Counted from the stretch's first letter, positions 1 through 8,547 are shown. The stretch is 64,000 nt of DNA from Proluteimonas luteida (GCF_021191695.1 NZ_JAIWPT010000012.1:1-64000), one strand, 5' to 3'. A program made the numbers and translations. Notes: generated from the sequence alone by a model not told the origin.

Positions 1-1
1 T

Positions 2-94
2 TCCGACGTGCCGAATCTACGCAACAAGCTCGATGGCTTCAGGGCGGGTACGGCATCGTCGGAACCTCCCGGATCACCGGGAGAGTCTGCCTGA
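2..94 (+). CDS. C-terminal tail of an unidentified protein (5' end outside window)
   Basis: An open frame enters from the left edge and ends at TGA (92-94). The 30 visible residues begin SDVPNLRNKLDGF and end in a Gly/Pro/Ser-rich tail. The Asn/Leu/Lys-containing start looks like a helical protein end followed by a disordered tail, but no family can be recognised from so little. It is followed directly by a palindromic repeat pair, as is common for gene ends in this genome. The frame could also be chance; the upstream sequence would settle it. Confidence 0.3.
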   Translation, partial: SDVPNLRNKLDGFRAGTASSEPPGSPGESA

Positions 95-117
95 TCAGGG
101 CTGACTCCAAGACACAA

Positions 118-180
118 GGGCGGGTCTCGACCCGCCTATCGCATGGAAGGACCTGGTGGCGGGTCGAGACCCGCCTTACG
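118..180. repeat. Paired REP-like palindrome (GGCGGGTC family)
   Basis: Two 18-bp imperfect palindromes, GGCGGGTCTCGACCCGCC at 119-136 and GGCGGGTCGAGACCCGCC at 158-175, stand as inverted copies of one another 21 bp apart and are followed by TTACGCGG. The same pair with the same flank (CCTACGCGG) occurs at 29225-29287. Arrangement as an inverted pair between genes is that of a REP/BIME element. The stop codon of the neighbouring minus-strand bolA-like gene (176-178) lies at its edge. Confidence 0.75.
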
Positions 181-490
181 CGGGCCTGTCGTGCTTGCTG
201 CCGCCACGGCAGGTCGGCGAGTCGGGCACCCGGGCCTCGGCGGCCCATTCCTCCGGAGTGAAGGTATGCAGCGCGAGGGCGTGGATGCGCTGCATCTGTT
301 CGCCCAGCGTGCGGTAGGCGAGCTGGTGGCGCTGGATCGCGCGCTTGCCCGCGAAGGCCTCGCTGACGATCACCGCCTTGTAGTGGGTCTCCAGTCCGCG
401 GCTGTGCATGTGGCTCTCGTCGTGCACTTCGAGATGGCTTGGCGCGAGCGCGGCGAGGGCATCGCGGATCTGGTCGGCGCGGGTGGCCAT
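176..490 (-). CDS. bolA: BolA family protein
   Basis: This 104-residue protein has the BolA fold signature: an N-terminal helix (RADQIRDALAAL), the strand LEVHDESHMHS with the conserved His cluster near residue 23-29, then HYKAVIVSEAFAGKRAIQRHQ and the C-terminal helix ending IHALALHTFTPEEW. BolA proteins bind monothiol glutaredoxins and take part in iron-sulfur cluster trafficking; morphogene-type BolA can also act as a transcription regulator. The length is that of the family plus a Cys-containing tail of about 15 residues. The ATG at 490 is the only start that keeps the first helix. The stop codon sits in a palindromic repeat. It lies 86 bp after the acetyl-CoA hydrolase gene on the same strand. 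Confidence 0.88.
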   Translation of the reverse strand: MATRADQIRDALAALAPSHLEVHDESHMHSRGLETHYKAVIVSEAFAGKRAIQRHQLAYRTLGEQMQRIHALALHTFTPEEWAAEARVPDSPTCRGGSKHDRPA

Positions 491-576
491 GGGATGTCCT
501 GTGGAACCTGTCGTTGCCGGCAAGATGGCGGCGCGGGCGCGACATTGCAACGTGCGCGCCCGCCATCGGGCCGTGC

Positions 577-2559
577 TCATCCGGCGGACGGACGCGCCGG
601 TCCGTCGCCGTGCGCCACGGCCGTCGACGACAGGCCCAGTGCCAGCAGCCGTGCCAGCAGCCGTTCGCGAATGCCCGATGGCGCGTCCAGCGCCATCCGC
701 CGCAGTGCGTCCGCATCGTCCGTGCGGCCGTCGCGCAGCGCCGCGACGATGGTGCGCAGCCTGCCGCCGCGGGTCGCGGTGCGCGACTTCAGCCAACCCA
801 GCGCCTGCAGCAGGCGCTGCTCGACCGCATCGAAATCGCTGCCCAGCGGATAGTCGGGCAGGCTGCCGTCGCGGCGCAGCGGCGCCAGTGCTTCGCGCAG
901 GCGTTCGGGCGTGTTGCGCGCCCATGCCGGCGGCGCGACGAAGCGCGGGTCGAGCTTGCGCGACGCGCGCGCGCGCTCGAGCAGATGCGACTGGTGCGCG
1001 GCGTCGGCGATGCGGGTCATCGCCAGCACGCAGTCCTCGTCGGTCAGGCCGCGCACGTCGGCGATGCCGTACTCGGTGATGTAGAGATCGCGCAGGTGCC
1101 GGGGGATGGTGGTGTGGCCGTAGTGCCAGCGGATGTTGGACACGCGCCTGCCGCCATCCTCGCGGCTCGCGCGCAGCAGCAGCGCCGAGCGCGCATCGGG
1201 CAGCGCATGCGCCATCGCGACGAAGTTGTACTGGCCGCCGACGCCCGACACCACGCGGCCGTCGTCGAGCCCGTCGGACACGGCCGAGCCGAGCGCGGTG
1301 GCCATCATGCAGCTGTTGAAGAAGCGCGCGTCGCGGCGCTGCAGGCGCTCCAGGCCTTCGTCGAGGCCGTACAGTTCGTTGACCTCGCCGACGCGCTTCA
1401 TGCCGATGCCGCGGCACGTGTCGGCGTCGAGCCCCCGCAGCCAGGCGTAGAAGTCCGGCGAGCCGAGGTAGAACGCGCCATGCAGGAACTCGCCGTCGCG
1501 TGCGATCAGCTCCTGGTCCAGCGCGCTGGCGCTGCCGTCGTTGGCGCGTCGCATCAGCGCCGCCTTGTCGACCACCCGGCGGCGGATCACGCCGACCTCG
1601 ACCAGCCGCCTGAACCCCTCGTTGATCATCTCGCTGCAGCCGTACAGGCCCTGCACGAACGGATCGAGGCCGCCGCAGCGACGCACGGCGGGATGGCGGG
1701 CAATGTCGGGGTCGAGCGCGTGCAGCACGCGCCGGTAGGCGGCGTTGTCGGTATGCCGCAGCGCCAGCGCATGGCTCAGCGCGTCGGCCAGCGTGCCGAT
1801 GCCGATCTGCAGGGTGCCGCCATCGCGCACCAGCGCGCTGGCGAGGAAGCCGATCGCATAGTCGGCGTCCGATACCGGCTGCCGCGGCAGGCCGAACAGT
1901 CGCGGGTACGGCGGCGGCGGGGTGACCACGAGATCGAAGAACGCCGCGTCGACCGCCGCGGTGCCGCCGAGCCACGGCAGCTGCGGGTCTACTTCCGCCA
2001 CGAGCAGCGGCCGCGGACGGCCGGCCGCGAGCAGCGCGTCGATCGCGTCGAAGGTCAGGTCGGTGTTCGACGACAGCGAGAAGCGGCTGGCGTCCTCGTT
2101 GCTCGCGACCTTCTGCACCAGCACGTTGACGCCGCGGTCGGCCAGCGCACGTGCGACGTGGGTGTAGTTGAGGCTGGCGTAGCGGCGCTGGGACTGGGTC
2201 GAGCCGAGCATCGCGCCCGACTGCAGATAGAACTCCTCGACCGCGACGTGCGACGGCAGCGCGTCGCGGCGCAGCGCGTCGACGTACTTCAGGCGGACGA
2301 AGTCCTTGCCGAAGTGACGCTCGGCGAACGGGCCGAGGAAGCGCCCCTCGAGATCATCGCCACCGGCCGGGGGATCCAGCGACAGCGCGGTGTAGAGCGT
2401 CAACGGCCGCGTCGGGTCGGCCAGCGCGGCATCGTAGAGTGCGTTGAGCAGCCGGTGCGGCTTGCCGAGGCCCAGCGGCGCACCGACATGCAGGGGGCCG
2501 TCGACCCGCGCCAGCATGCGCGCCACCGCGACGTCGAGGGCGTCGATGAATTCGGTCAT
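577..2559 (-). CDS. Acetyl-CoA hydrolase/CoA transferase family protein
   Basis: The 660-residue protein belongs to the acetyl-CoA hydrolase/transferase family, which moves CoA between acyl-CoA and acetate/succinate or hydrolyses acetyl-CoA. The N-terminal half has a HVGAPLGLGKPH nucleotide/CoA-type loop near residue 25; the C-terminal half contains GIGMKRVGEVNELYG, the glycine-rich GVGGQYNFVAMAH segment and ITEYGIADVRGLT, characteristic of the AcetylCoA_hyd_C domain. It is longer than the roughly 500-residue Ach1/cat1 members, the extra length being N-terminal spacing and a 90-residue basic C-terminal extension. Substrate cannot be told from sequence alone. The start at 2559 gives MTEFIDALDVAVARML. 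It stands alone, divergent from nothing, with bolA downstream. Confidence 0.88.
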   Translation of the reverse strand: MTEFIDALDVAVARMLARVDGPLHVGAPLGLGKPHRLLNALYDAALADPTRPLTLYTALSLDPPAGGDDLEGRFLGPFAERHFGKDFVRLKYVDALRRDALPSHVAVEEFYLQSGAMLGSTQSQRRYASLNYTHVARALADRGVNVLVQKVASNEDASRFSLSSNTDLTFDAIDALLAAGRPRPLLVAEVDPQLPWLGGTAAVDAAFFDLVVTPPPPYPRLFGLPRQPVSDADYAIGFLASALVRDGGTLQIGIGTLADALSHALALRHTDNAAYRRVLHALDPDIARHPAVRRCGGLDPFVQGLYGCSEMINEGFRRLVEVGVIRRRVVDKAALMRRANDGSASALDQELIARDGEFLHGAFYLGSPDFYAWLRGLDADTCRGIGMKRVGEVNELYGLDEGLERLQRRDARFFNSCMMATALGSAVSDGLDDGRVVSGVGGQYNFVAMAHALPDARSALLLRASREDGGRRVSNIRWHYGHTTIPRHLRDLYITEYGIADVRGLTDEDCVLAMTRIADAAHQSHLLERARASRKLDPRFVAPPAWARNTPERLREALAPLRRDGSLPDYPLGSDFDAVEQRLLQALGWLKSRTATRGGRLRTIVAALRDGRTDDADALRRMALDAPSGIRERLLARLLALGLSSTAVAHGDGPARPSAG

Positions 2560-2662
2560 GGCCCGAGCATAAGCGGGCCGGCGTGAATGGCCCTGCGGTG
2601 CCGGATGCGGGCGCGGCGGGTCCGGGCCGCCCCGCCCGGGCGGACTGAACGCCGGCGGGCGG

Positions 2663-3220
2663 CTATTCCTCCAGCATCTCCGGGCGGAACAGCCTGCGCC
2701 GCGACACTTCCTTTCCCGACACCATGAACTCGCCGTTGCCGCGGTAGTGCACGGTGCGGGGCCGCTTCGGGACCGGCGCCACGTGCGCCTGCACCACTTC
2801 CCAGACGAACAGGTCGTAGTCGGCGTTGTCGTGGGCTTCCCGCAGCACGCATTCGAAACTGGAATGGCATTCGGCGATCAGCGGTGCCCGCACCCGCGCT
2901 GCCGGCGACGCGCTCAGCCCGAAGCGGTCGAACTTGTCGCCGTCGCTGCCACTGCAGTTGCCGATGCCGACCGCGGTATCGAGCAGGTCCAGCGTCGGCA
3001 GGTTGATCACGCATTCGCCGCTGCCGCGCGCGAGCCGGTGACTGTGGGTGCCGGCGGTAATGTAGGCACCGACCAGGTTCCAGCCCAGCATCATGTGCCA
3101 GCCCATGGTCATGATGCCGCGCTCGCCGTTCCACGCGGTGCTGACCAGCACCACCGGGCCGGGTTCGAGGAAGCGGCGCACCTGGTTGGTCGGGAAGTCG
3201 TGCTTGCGGTAGCGTTTCAT
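2663..3220 (-). CDS. Flavin reductase family protein (FMN-binding split barrel)
   Basis: The 185-residue protein resembles flavin reductase-like FMN-binding proteins: PVVLVSTAWNGERGIMTMGWHMMLG corresponds to the first strands of the split barrel, followed by a SHRLARGSGECVINLPT segment and a C-terminal DYDLFVWEVVQAHV strand. Members bind FMN and reduce it or use it on small substrates; the specific substrate is unknown. The ATG at 3220 was preferred over an upstream one because the protein then begins MKRYRKHDF with no unconserved leader. It begins 34 bp after modC on the same strand, so it is probably co-transcribed with the molybdate genes, although a functional link is not shown by sequence. 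Confidence 0.82.
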   Translation of the reverse strand: MKRYRKHDFPTNQVRRFLEPGPVVLVSTAWNGERGIMTMGWHMMLGWNLVGAYITAGTHSHRLARGSGECVINLPTLDLLDTAVGIGNCSGSDGDKFDRFGLSASPAARVRAPLIAECHSSFECVLREAHDNADYDLFVWEVVQAHVAPVPKRPRTVHYRGNGEFMVSGKEVSRRRLFRPEMLEE

Positions 3221-3254
3221 CGGCCGTGCTCCTGCAAGGGGTGGACAACGCGCT

Positions 3255-3899
3255 CTACGGAGCGTCGCGGTGCGGGGGATCGTCGAGGGTGTGGATCGCA
3301 TAGGCGATGCGGCGCACGTCGTCCGGGGTGTGGCTGACGTAGAGCATCGGCAGGCGGATCCCGTCGCGGACGCGCTGCAGGTACGGGATCAGCTCCTCGC
3401 GGCGCGCCTGGTCCAGCGCCGACAGCGGCTCGTCGAGCAGCAGCAGCGCCGGCTGCGACAGCAGCGCGCGGCCGATCGCCACGCGTTGGGCCTCGCCGCC
3501 GGACAGGTTGGCCGGGCGCCGCGCCAGCAGCGGGCCGATGCCGAGCAGTTCGACGATCTGCCCGAATTCGAACGTCGCGCCCTGCGGTGCGCCGGCATGG
3601 CGGCCGTAGCGCAGGTTGCCGCGCACGTCGAGATGCGGGAACAGGCGCGCCTCCTGGAACACGTAGCCGATCCGGCGCCTGTGGACGGGCAGGTCGATGC
3701 CGCGCGCGCTGTCGAACAGCACGCGGCCGTCGATCTCGATGCGTCCGGCGCGCGGCGTGGCCAGGCCGGCGATCGCGTTGAGCACGCTGGTCTTGCCGGC
3801 GCCGGAGGGGCCGGTCAGCGCGACCACGCGCTCGGCGGCCTCGATCCGCACGTGGCGCCTGAACTTCCCCCGCTGCAGGTCGATGTCGATCGCCAGCAT
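3255..3899 (-). CDS. modC: Molybdate ABC transporter ATP-binding protein ModC (short form)
   Basis: This 214-residue ATPase energises molybdate import. Walker A is GPSGAGKT, the signature is LSGGEAQR and Walker B is LLLLDEPLSALD, followed by the switch His in YVSHTPDD. It stops right after the nucleotide-binding domain and lacks the roughly 100-residue C-terminal MOP/TOBE molybdate-sensing domain of classic ModC (about 350 residues), so regulation by bound oxyanion is probably absent. Its ATG (3899-3897) overlaps the modB TGA by one base (TGATG), indicating translational coupling. The upstream methionine at 3938 lies inside modB and was rejected. Confidence 0.9.
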   Translation of the reverse strand: MLAIDIDLQRGKFRRHVRIEAAERVVALTGPSGAGKTSVLNAIAGLATPRAGRIEIDGRVLFDSARGIDLPVHRRRIGYVFQEARLFPHLDVRGNLRYGRHAGAPQGATFEFGQIVELLGIGPLLARRPANLSGGEAQRVAIGRALLSQPALLLLDEPLSALDQARREELIPYLQRVRDGIRLPMLYVSHTPDDVRRIAYAIHTLDDPPHRDAP

Positions 3900-4600
3900 C
3901 AGTCGTACGCCTCGCCGCGCTGGCGCCGCACCAGCCATTCCGAGGCCAGCAGCGCGGCCAGCGAAATCGCGACCGCGACCGCGGCCAGCCGCCAGATGCC
4001 GGCCTCGCCGCCGGGCACCTGCATCAGCCCGTAGATCGCCGACGACATGGTCTGGGTCTGGCCGGGGATGTTGGAGACGAAGGTGATCGTCGCGCCGAAC
4101 TCGCCCAGCGCCTTGGCGAACGCCAGCACCGCGCCGGCGACCAGGCCGGGCCAGGCCAGCGGCAGGGTGATGGTGAAGAACACCCGAAGCGGGCCGGCGC
4201 CGAGGGTCGCTGCGGCCTGTTCGAGGCGGCGGTCGACGTTCTCGATCGACAGCCGGATCGTGCGCACCATCAGCGGGAAGCCCATGACCGCGCTGGCCAG
4301 CGCGGCGCCGGTCCAGCGGAACGCGAAGGTGAATTCGAACGTGGCCTCCAGCCAGCGGCCGATCACGCCGTTGCCGCCGAACAGCACCAGCAGTGCGTAG
4401 CCGACCACCACCGGCGGCAGCACCAGCGGCAGGTGCACCAACGCGTCGAGCAGCGCCTTGCCGAAGAAGCGGCGGCGCGCCAGCAGCCAGGCGACCGCGA
4501 TGCCCAGCGGCAGGCTGGCCAGCGCGGCGACGCTGGCGACCTTCAGGCTCAGCCGGATCGCGACCAGTTCATCCGCGCTGAAGTGCAGCCACGTGTCCAT
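3899..4600 (-). CDS. modB: Molybdate ABC transporter permease ModB
   Basis: The 233-residue inner-membrane protein has about five to six transmembrane helices and the ABC permease EAA-type loop, seen as EQAAATLGAGPLRVFFTITLPL (EAA...G.........I.LP pattern) near residues 125-147. GEFGATITFVSNIPGQTQT near residue 165 is typical of ModB. It forms the channel for molybdate delivered by ModA and is driven by ModC. It starts 30 bp after modA and overlaps modC by one base, so modA-modB-modC form one operon. Confidence 0.93.
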   Translation of the reverse strand: MDTWLHFSADELVAIRLSLKVASVAALASLPLGIAVAWLLARRRFFGKALLDALVHLPLVLPPVVVGYALLVLFGGNGVIGRWLEATFEFTFAFRWTGAALASAVMGFPLMVRTIRLSIENVDRRLEQAAATLGAGPLRVFFTITLPLAWPGLVAGAVLAFAKALGEFGATITFVSNIPGQTQTMSSAIYGLMQVPGGEAGIWRLAAVAVAISLAALLASEWLVRRQRGEAYD

Positions 4601-4630
4601 GCCGTTCAGCGCGCCTGTCCGGCGGCCCGT

Positions 4631-5449
4631 TCAGCGGATCGTGAAGCCATGCGCGCGGAAGATCGCACTGGCGGTTTCGCCCTCGAGCCAGCGTACGAAC
4701 GCGGCGGCCTGCGGATTGCGGCTGGCCGCGATCCGCGCGACCGGATAGACGATCGGCGGGTGGCTGTCGGCGGGGAACGTCGCGAGCACCTTGACCCGCG
4801 GCTCGGCCAGCGCGTCGCTGCCGTAGACCACGCCCAGCGGCGCCTCGCCGCGCGCGACCAGCTGCAGCGCCGAGCGCACGCTGTCTGATTCGGCGACCCG
4901 TGGCTGCAGCGCACGCCAGCTTCCGAAGCTGGTGAAGGCGGCCCTGGCGTACTTGCCGGCGGGGACGCTGGCGGTCAGCGCCAGCGACAGCCGGCCGCGC
5001 GGCCCCAGCAATGGCAGCAGGTCGCTGTCGGGACCGAGCACGAACGGTTGCGCGGTGCTGCCGGCGGGCGCGACCAGCACCAGGGTGTTGCCGAGCAGGT
5101 TGCTGCGCGAGGCGGGATCGATCAGGTCGCGCTGCTGCAGCCAGTCCATCCATTCGAGATCGGCGGAGACGAACACGTCGGCCGGCGCGCGCTGTTCGAT
5201 CTGCCGCGCCAGCGCCGAACTGGCCGCGTAGGACACCCGCACCGGCTGGCCCGTCTCCTCGCGGTAGCGCGCGGCGGCCGCGTCCATCGATTCCTTGAGG
5301 CTGGCGGCGGCGAACACCGTGATCGGCGCCTGGCCTGCGTCGCCCGCGGGCCGCTGCGCGATGGCGGGTGCGGCCAGCATCAGGAGTGCCGCCATCAGCA
5401 GGGTCGGCAGGTGGGGCAGGGCGGGCAGGCGGATGCGGAACTTGGACAT
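4631..5449 (-). CDS. modA: Periplasmic molybdate-binding protein ModA
   Basis: This 272-residue substrate-binding protein captures molybdate or tungstate in the periplasm. A signal peptide with hydrophobic core [15 protein letters not shown] ends around residue 31. [14 protein letters not shown] is the standard ModA start, with the anion-contacting Ser in [19 protein letters not shown] and ADVFVSAD follow, and GVVYGSDAL near residue 200 is the third ligand loop. Length and motifs match the family. It follows the pterin-binding protein gene by 39 bp on the same strand, suggesting that transporter and a molybdoenzyme-type protein are expressed together. Confidence 0.94.
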   Translation of the reverse strand: MSKFRIRLPALPHLPTLLMAALLMLAAPAIAQRPAGDAGQAPITVFAAASLKESMDAAAARYREETGQPVRVSYAASSALARQIEQRAPADVFVSADLEWMDWLQQRDLIDPASRSNLLGNTLVLVAPAGSTAQPFVLGPDSDLLPLLGPRGRLSLALTASVPAGKYARAAFTSFGSWRALQPRVAESDSVRSALQLVARGEAPLGVVYGSDALAEPRVKVLATFPADSHPPIVYPVARIAASRNPQAAAFVRWLEGETASAIFRAHGFTIR

Positions 5450-5488
5450 GTCGGGGCCGGGATCGGGAGGCGGTAGAAGGGGGAGGCG

Positions 5489-6007
5489 TCAGGGCGCGAC
5501 GATGACGGTGATGCTGTCGACCTGGCGCACGCCGCGGGCGGGACGCGAATCGCCGGGCACGACCAGACGCAAAGGACCGGCGTCGTCGCCGATCGGCTGG
5601 CCGTCGCAGCGGTCGGCCAGCACCACCTGCGCATTGCCGAGCGTGGCATCGAGTTCGGCCAGCGAGAACAGCGCGCGATAGCCGTCGCGTCCCTGCACCA
5701 GCACGTAGCGGGCCAGGTGCGGACCGCGCAGCGGCGTGTCCGGCATCGCGTCCCCGGCCTGCAGCAGCGCCGTCAGCGAGACGCCTTCGCAGCGCAGGGT
5801 CTGGCCGTGCGCTACGGCTTCGACGGCATGCCGCGGCAACGCGGCACGGTTGCCCGCGTCGAGCGGGACGACCACCGGCGAGGCGATTGCCGGCGTGTCG
5901 GGCTCGGACGCGCGCAGCGTCGGGTCCTGCGCATGGTCGTGCGCGACGGCGATGCCGCTCGATGCCAGCAGCAGCGACAGCAGGCGGAGCGGGCGCGGGG
6001 CGGACAT
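5489..6007 (-). CDS. Exported molybdopterin-binding oxidoreductase-fold protein
   Basis: The 172-residue protein has a signal peptide (hydrophobic RLLSLLLASSGIAVA) and a mature part resembling the sulfite-oxidase/YedY molybdopterin-binding fold reduced to one small domain: LRCEGVSLTALLQAG, VLVQGRDGYRALFSLAEL, and the C-terminal DAGPLRLVVPGD with a following VRQVDSITV strand. Family members of this size are usually annotated as molybdopterin-dependent oxidoreductases, but whether such a truncated form binds cofactor is unproven. It is the first gene of the block that continues into modABC, which supports a molybdenum-related role. Confidence 0.75.
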   Translation of the reverse strand: MSAPRPLRLLSLLLASSGIAVAHDHAQDPTLRASEPDTPAIASPVVVPLDAGNRAALPRHAVEAVAHGQTLRCEGVSLTALLQAGDAMPDTPLRGPHLARYVLVQGRDGYRALFSLAELDATLGNAQVVLADRCDGQPIGDDAGPLRLVVPGDSRPARGVRQVDSITVIVAP

Positions 6008-6073
6008 GCGGGTTTCCTTCGTTTCGGCGGTCCGAGCATAGCGCGGCCGCGTGACGGACGATGCGGCGGGCGG

Positions 6074-6940
6074 CTACAGGGTATCGACCGGGAGCTTCAG
6101 GTAACGCACGCCGTTGGCCTCGGGTTCGGGCAGCGCGCCGGCGCGCAGGTTGGTCTGCACCGACGGCAGGATCAGCGCCGGCATCGACAGCGTGGCATCG
6201 CGTGCCTCGCGCGTGGCGACGAACGTGGCCTCGTCGATGCCGCCGCCGACATGGATGTTGTCCCGCTTCTGCGCGCCGATCGTGGTCTCGCAGGCCACGT
6301 CGCGGCCGCCGGGGCCGTAGTCGTGGCAGACGAACACGCGGGTCTCGTCGGGCAGTTCGAACAGCCGCTGGATCGAGCGGTACAGCGTGGCCGCGTCGCC
6401 GCCGGGGAAATCGCAGCGCGCGGTGCCGCCGTCGGGCATGAACAGCGAATCGCCGGTGAACAGCGCATCGCCGACCAGGTAGGCGTTGCTGTCGCTGGTA
6501 TGGCCGGGAACCGGGATCACCCGGGCGTCGAGCGCGCCGATGCGGAACCGCGCATCGGCCGCGAACAGATGGTCGAACTGCGAACCGTCGACCGGGAAAT
6601 GGTCGCCGAGGTTGAAGATCGGGCGGAAGGTCTTCTGCACGGTGCGGATGCCGTCGCCGATCGCCAGCCGCGCGCCGGGCAACTGCCGGCGCAGCCAGTC
6701 GCCGGCCGACAGGTGGTCCGCGTGGGCGTGGGTCTCGAGGATCCACTGGACGTCGAGGCCATGCTCGCCGACGTATGCCAGCAGCCGCTCGGCCGAAGAC
6801 GTCGACGTGCGCGCCGAGGCCATGTCGAAGTCGAGTACCGGGTCGATGATCGCCGCCGCCCGCGAGCCCGGGTCGTGGACGACATAGCTCCACGTGTTGC
6901 TGCCGTCGTGGAAGAACGGGACGACCTCGGGTCGCATCAT
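6074..6940 (-). CDS. MBL-fold hydrolase, persulfide dioxygenase (ETHE1/BLH)-like
   Basis: The 288-residue metallo-beta-lactamase-fold protein carries the metal motif THAHADHL (HxHxDH) near residue 72, the later metal His in VPGHTSDSN, the bridging Asp in ALFTGDSLF and the terminal His in FVCHDYGPGG. Persulfide dioxygenases oxidise glutathione persulfide to sulfite; the shape also matches the BLH proteins of Xanthomonas and Xylella that sit in sulfide-responsive operons with rhodanese and a BigR repressor. No bigR or rhodanese gene is next to it here, so it seems to be a single gene. It reads away from the S1/P1 nuclease gene by 65 bp on the same strand. Confidence 0.85.
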   Translation of the reverse strand: MMRPEVVPFFHDGSNTWSYVVHDPGSRAAAIIDPVLDFDMASARTSTSSAERLLAYVGEHGLDVQWILETHAHADHLSAGDWLRRQLPGARLAIGDGIRTVQKTFRPIFNLGDHFPVDGSQFDHLFAADARFRIGALDARVIPVPGHTSDSNAYLVGDALFTGDSLFMPDGGTARCDFPGGDAATLYRSIQRLFELPDETRVFVCHDYGPGGRDVACETTIGAQKRDNIHVGGGIDEATFVATREARDATLSMPALILPSVQTNLRAGALPEPEANGVRYLKLPVDTL

Positions 6941-7004
6941 CGGCTCCGCGCGTTGCCAGCGGCCGATGGTAGGCCACGTCGCCCGGCGATGTGTTGCGGA
7001 TCCG

Positions 7005-7877
7005 TCAAGGCGCCGGCGTCGGGTCCAGCGTCGCGTTCAGCAGCGCGCCGAGGCGCGCGCCGGCATCGCGCAGCTGCTGCTCCACCGTCGGCAGGTGCGC
7101 CGCGACATAGTCGTCGCCGATGCGCGCGCGCGGCGGATAGACGCCGGGCTGCAGCACGATGCGGCAGGCATGTTCGGCCCAGGCCTGCGACTGCGGCGGC
7201 AGGACGGTGGCGTCCGCGACCGCGGGCTGGCGCGACTGCAGCCGCGCCAGCCACTGTGCCTGCGTGCGCCGGGTGCTGTTCAGCATGCCGCTGTCCCAGA
7301 ACGCGTGCAGGTTGCTGCCGCGGTCGCGATGGTTGATCTGCTTCGTGTTGCCACCCTTGTCGTGGGCGTAGCCGGCATGCATCGGCTGGTGCGCGTCGCC
7401 GACGAAATGCACGACGAACTTCAGTGCCTGGCGGCGCTCGGCATCGCTGCGCGCGGTGTCGCCGAGGATCGCGGCCTGTTCGCGGATCGCCTCGACCACG
7501 CAGTCGCCGCCGGGGCAGTCGCGCGCGGCGTCGTACACGCATGCCGATTCGCCGATGTTGACGTAGTGCCAGCGCGCGGAGCGGCGGCCGAGGTCGGGGT
7601 CGTGTTCGCGCAGCTCGTCGGCCCAGCTGGCGATGCCGGCGAGCGTCGGATTGCATCCTTCGACGGGCGCGTCGCCGGCCGTGCCCGGCGGCTGCCGGGC
7701 CGGTGCGCATTCGCCGGCCAGCAGGCGGTCGACTTCGGCGCGCGCGGCCGGGGTGAGGTCCTGCTCGGCCAGTTCGGCGACCAGGCGATGGCCCATGCCG
7801 CCCCAGGCGAAGGCGGCGGCGGGGAAGAAGACGAAGGCGAGGCCGCAGGCCAGGACGAATCGGTGCATGCGGTCCAT
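7005..7877 (-). CDS. S1/P1-type secreted nuclease
   Basis: The protein (about 290 residues) has a signal peptide ending FAFA-like before AWGGMGHR; the exposed Trp and the nearby His are the first zinc ligands of the S1/P1 family. All other ligands are visible: SWADELR (Asp), RWHYVNI (His), VVHFVGDAHQPMH (His, Asp, His) and NLHAFWD (His, Asp). Such enzymes are trinuclear-zinc nucleases that degrade single-stranded DNA and RNA, here in the periplasm or medium. Start choice is uncertain among ATGs at 7907, 7877 and 7868; all lie before the hydrophobic core, and 7877 has the better purine-rich upstream sequence. Confidence 0.9.
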   Translation of the reverse strand: MDRMHRFVLACGLAFVFFPAAAFAWGGMGHRLVAELAEQDLTPAARAEVDRLLAGECAPARQPPGTAGDAPVEGCNPTLAGIASWADELREHDPDLGRRSARWHYVNIGESACVYDAARDCPGGDCVVEAIREQAAILGDTARSDAERRQALKFVVHFVGDAHQPMHAGYAHDKGGNTKQINHRDRGSNLHAFWDSGMLNSTRRTQAQWLARLQSRQPAVADATVLPPQSQAWAEHACRIVLQPGVYPPRARIGDDYVAAHLPTVEQQLRDAGARLGALLNATLDPTPAP

Positions 7878-7890
7878 TCTACCGGCCCCG

Positions 7891-7911
7891 CCCGGTGCGT
7901 CGCGCACCGGG
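7891..7911 (-). terminator. Hairpin after ompW
   Basis: A 9-bp perfect stem (CCCGGTGCG / CGCACCGGG) with a 3-base loop stands 13 bp after the ompW stop and before the nuclease gene on the same strand. No T-run follows, so it may attenuate or protect the ompW transcript rather than end it fully. Confidence 0.45.
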
Positions 7912-7923
7912 AGGGGAAGGCGC

Positions 7924-8547
7924 TCAGAACGTCAGCACGTAGGCCGCGCCGTAGACCAGCGGGTCGATGTTGGCGGTGCCGAGCCTGGCGCCGTCGACGC
8001 TGACGTCGGTGTCGATGTCGATCCAGCGCACGTCGACGCGGATCTTGCCGCTCTGGCCGACCTTGAAGTCCAGGCCGGCATGCGCCGCTAGGCCCCAGGA
8101 ATCCTTCAGGTCCAGCTTGGTGCCGGCCAGCGCGCCGGTCGTGGCCTCGCTGAAGAACGTCGTGTAGTTGACGCCGATGCCGAGCAGCGGCGAGACCGTG
8201 CCGGCGCTGTTGAAGTGGTACTGCAGGCTGACGGTCGGCGGCAGGTGCTTGGTGCTGCCGACCTTGCCCACGCCCTTGACGTCGATGTCGTGGTGGAACG
8301 GCAGCGCGGCCAGCACTTCGATGCCGAGGTTGTCGCGCACGAAGTACTCGGCGGCGATCGTCGGGCGGGCGCTGCTGCCGATCGCCAGCGGCAGGGTGCC
8401 GTCGGCGAGCGCGCCGTTGTCGGACTTGGGGTCGACCTGGTGGGCGCCGACGGCCAGCGTCCAGTCGCCGGCGGACTGGGCGGCGGCGGGCAGCGCGGCA
8501 CCGGCGGCGAGGGCGGCGGCGATCAGGGCGAGGGGAAGGGTACGCAT
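7924..8547 (-). CDS. ompW: OmpW family outer membrane protein
   Basis: The 207-residue protein has a signal peptide (LALIAAALAAGAALPAAAQ) and a small eight-stranded barrel: WTLAVGAHQVDP, RPTIAAEYFVRDNLGIEVLAALPF and STKHLPPTVSLQYHF are hallmark OmpW strands, and it ends YGAAYVLTF with the terminal Phe used by the Bam machinery. OmpW forms a narrow hydrophobic channel in the outer membrane and is often induced by anaerobiosis or stress. A perfect FNR-type palindrome is centred about 70 bp upstream of the ATG at 8547. It is divergent from the gap gene. Confidence 0.93.
   Translation of the reverse strand: MRTLPLALIAAALAAGAALPAAAQSAGDWTLAVGAHQVDPKSDNGALADGTLPLAIGSSARPTIAAEYFVRDNLGIEVLAALPFHHDIDVKGVGKVGSTKHLPPTVSLQYHFNSAGTVSPLLGIGVNYTTFFSEATTGALAGTKLDLKDSWGLAAHAGLDFKVGQSGKIRVDVRWIDIDTDVSVDGARLGTANIDPLVYGAAYVLTF

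Noticed and set aside
439..2586. Long open frame on the plus strand opposite the acetyl-CoA hydrolase gene
   Set aside because: It is Arg/Gln/Val-rich shadow reading of a GC-rich gene with no domain; the minus-strand protein has clear family motifs.
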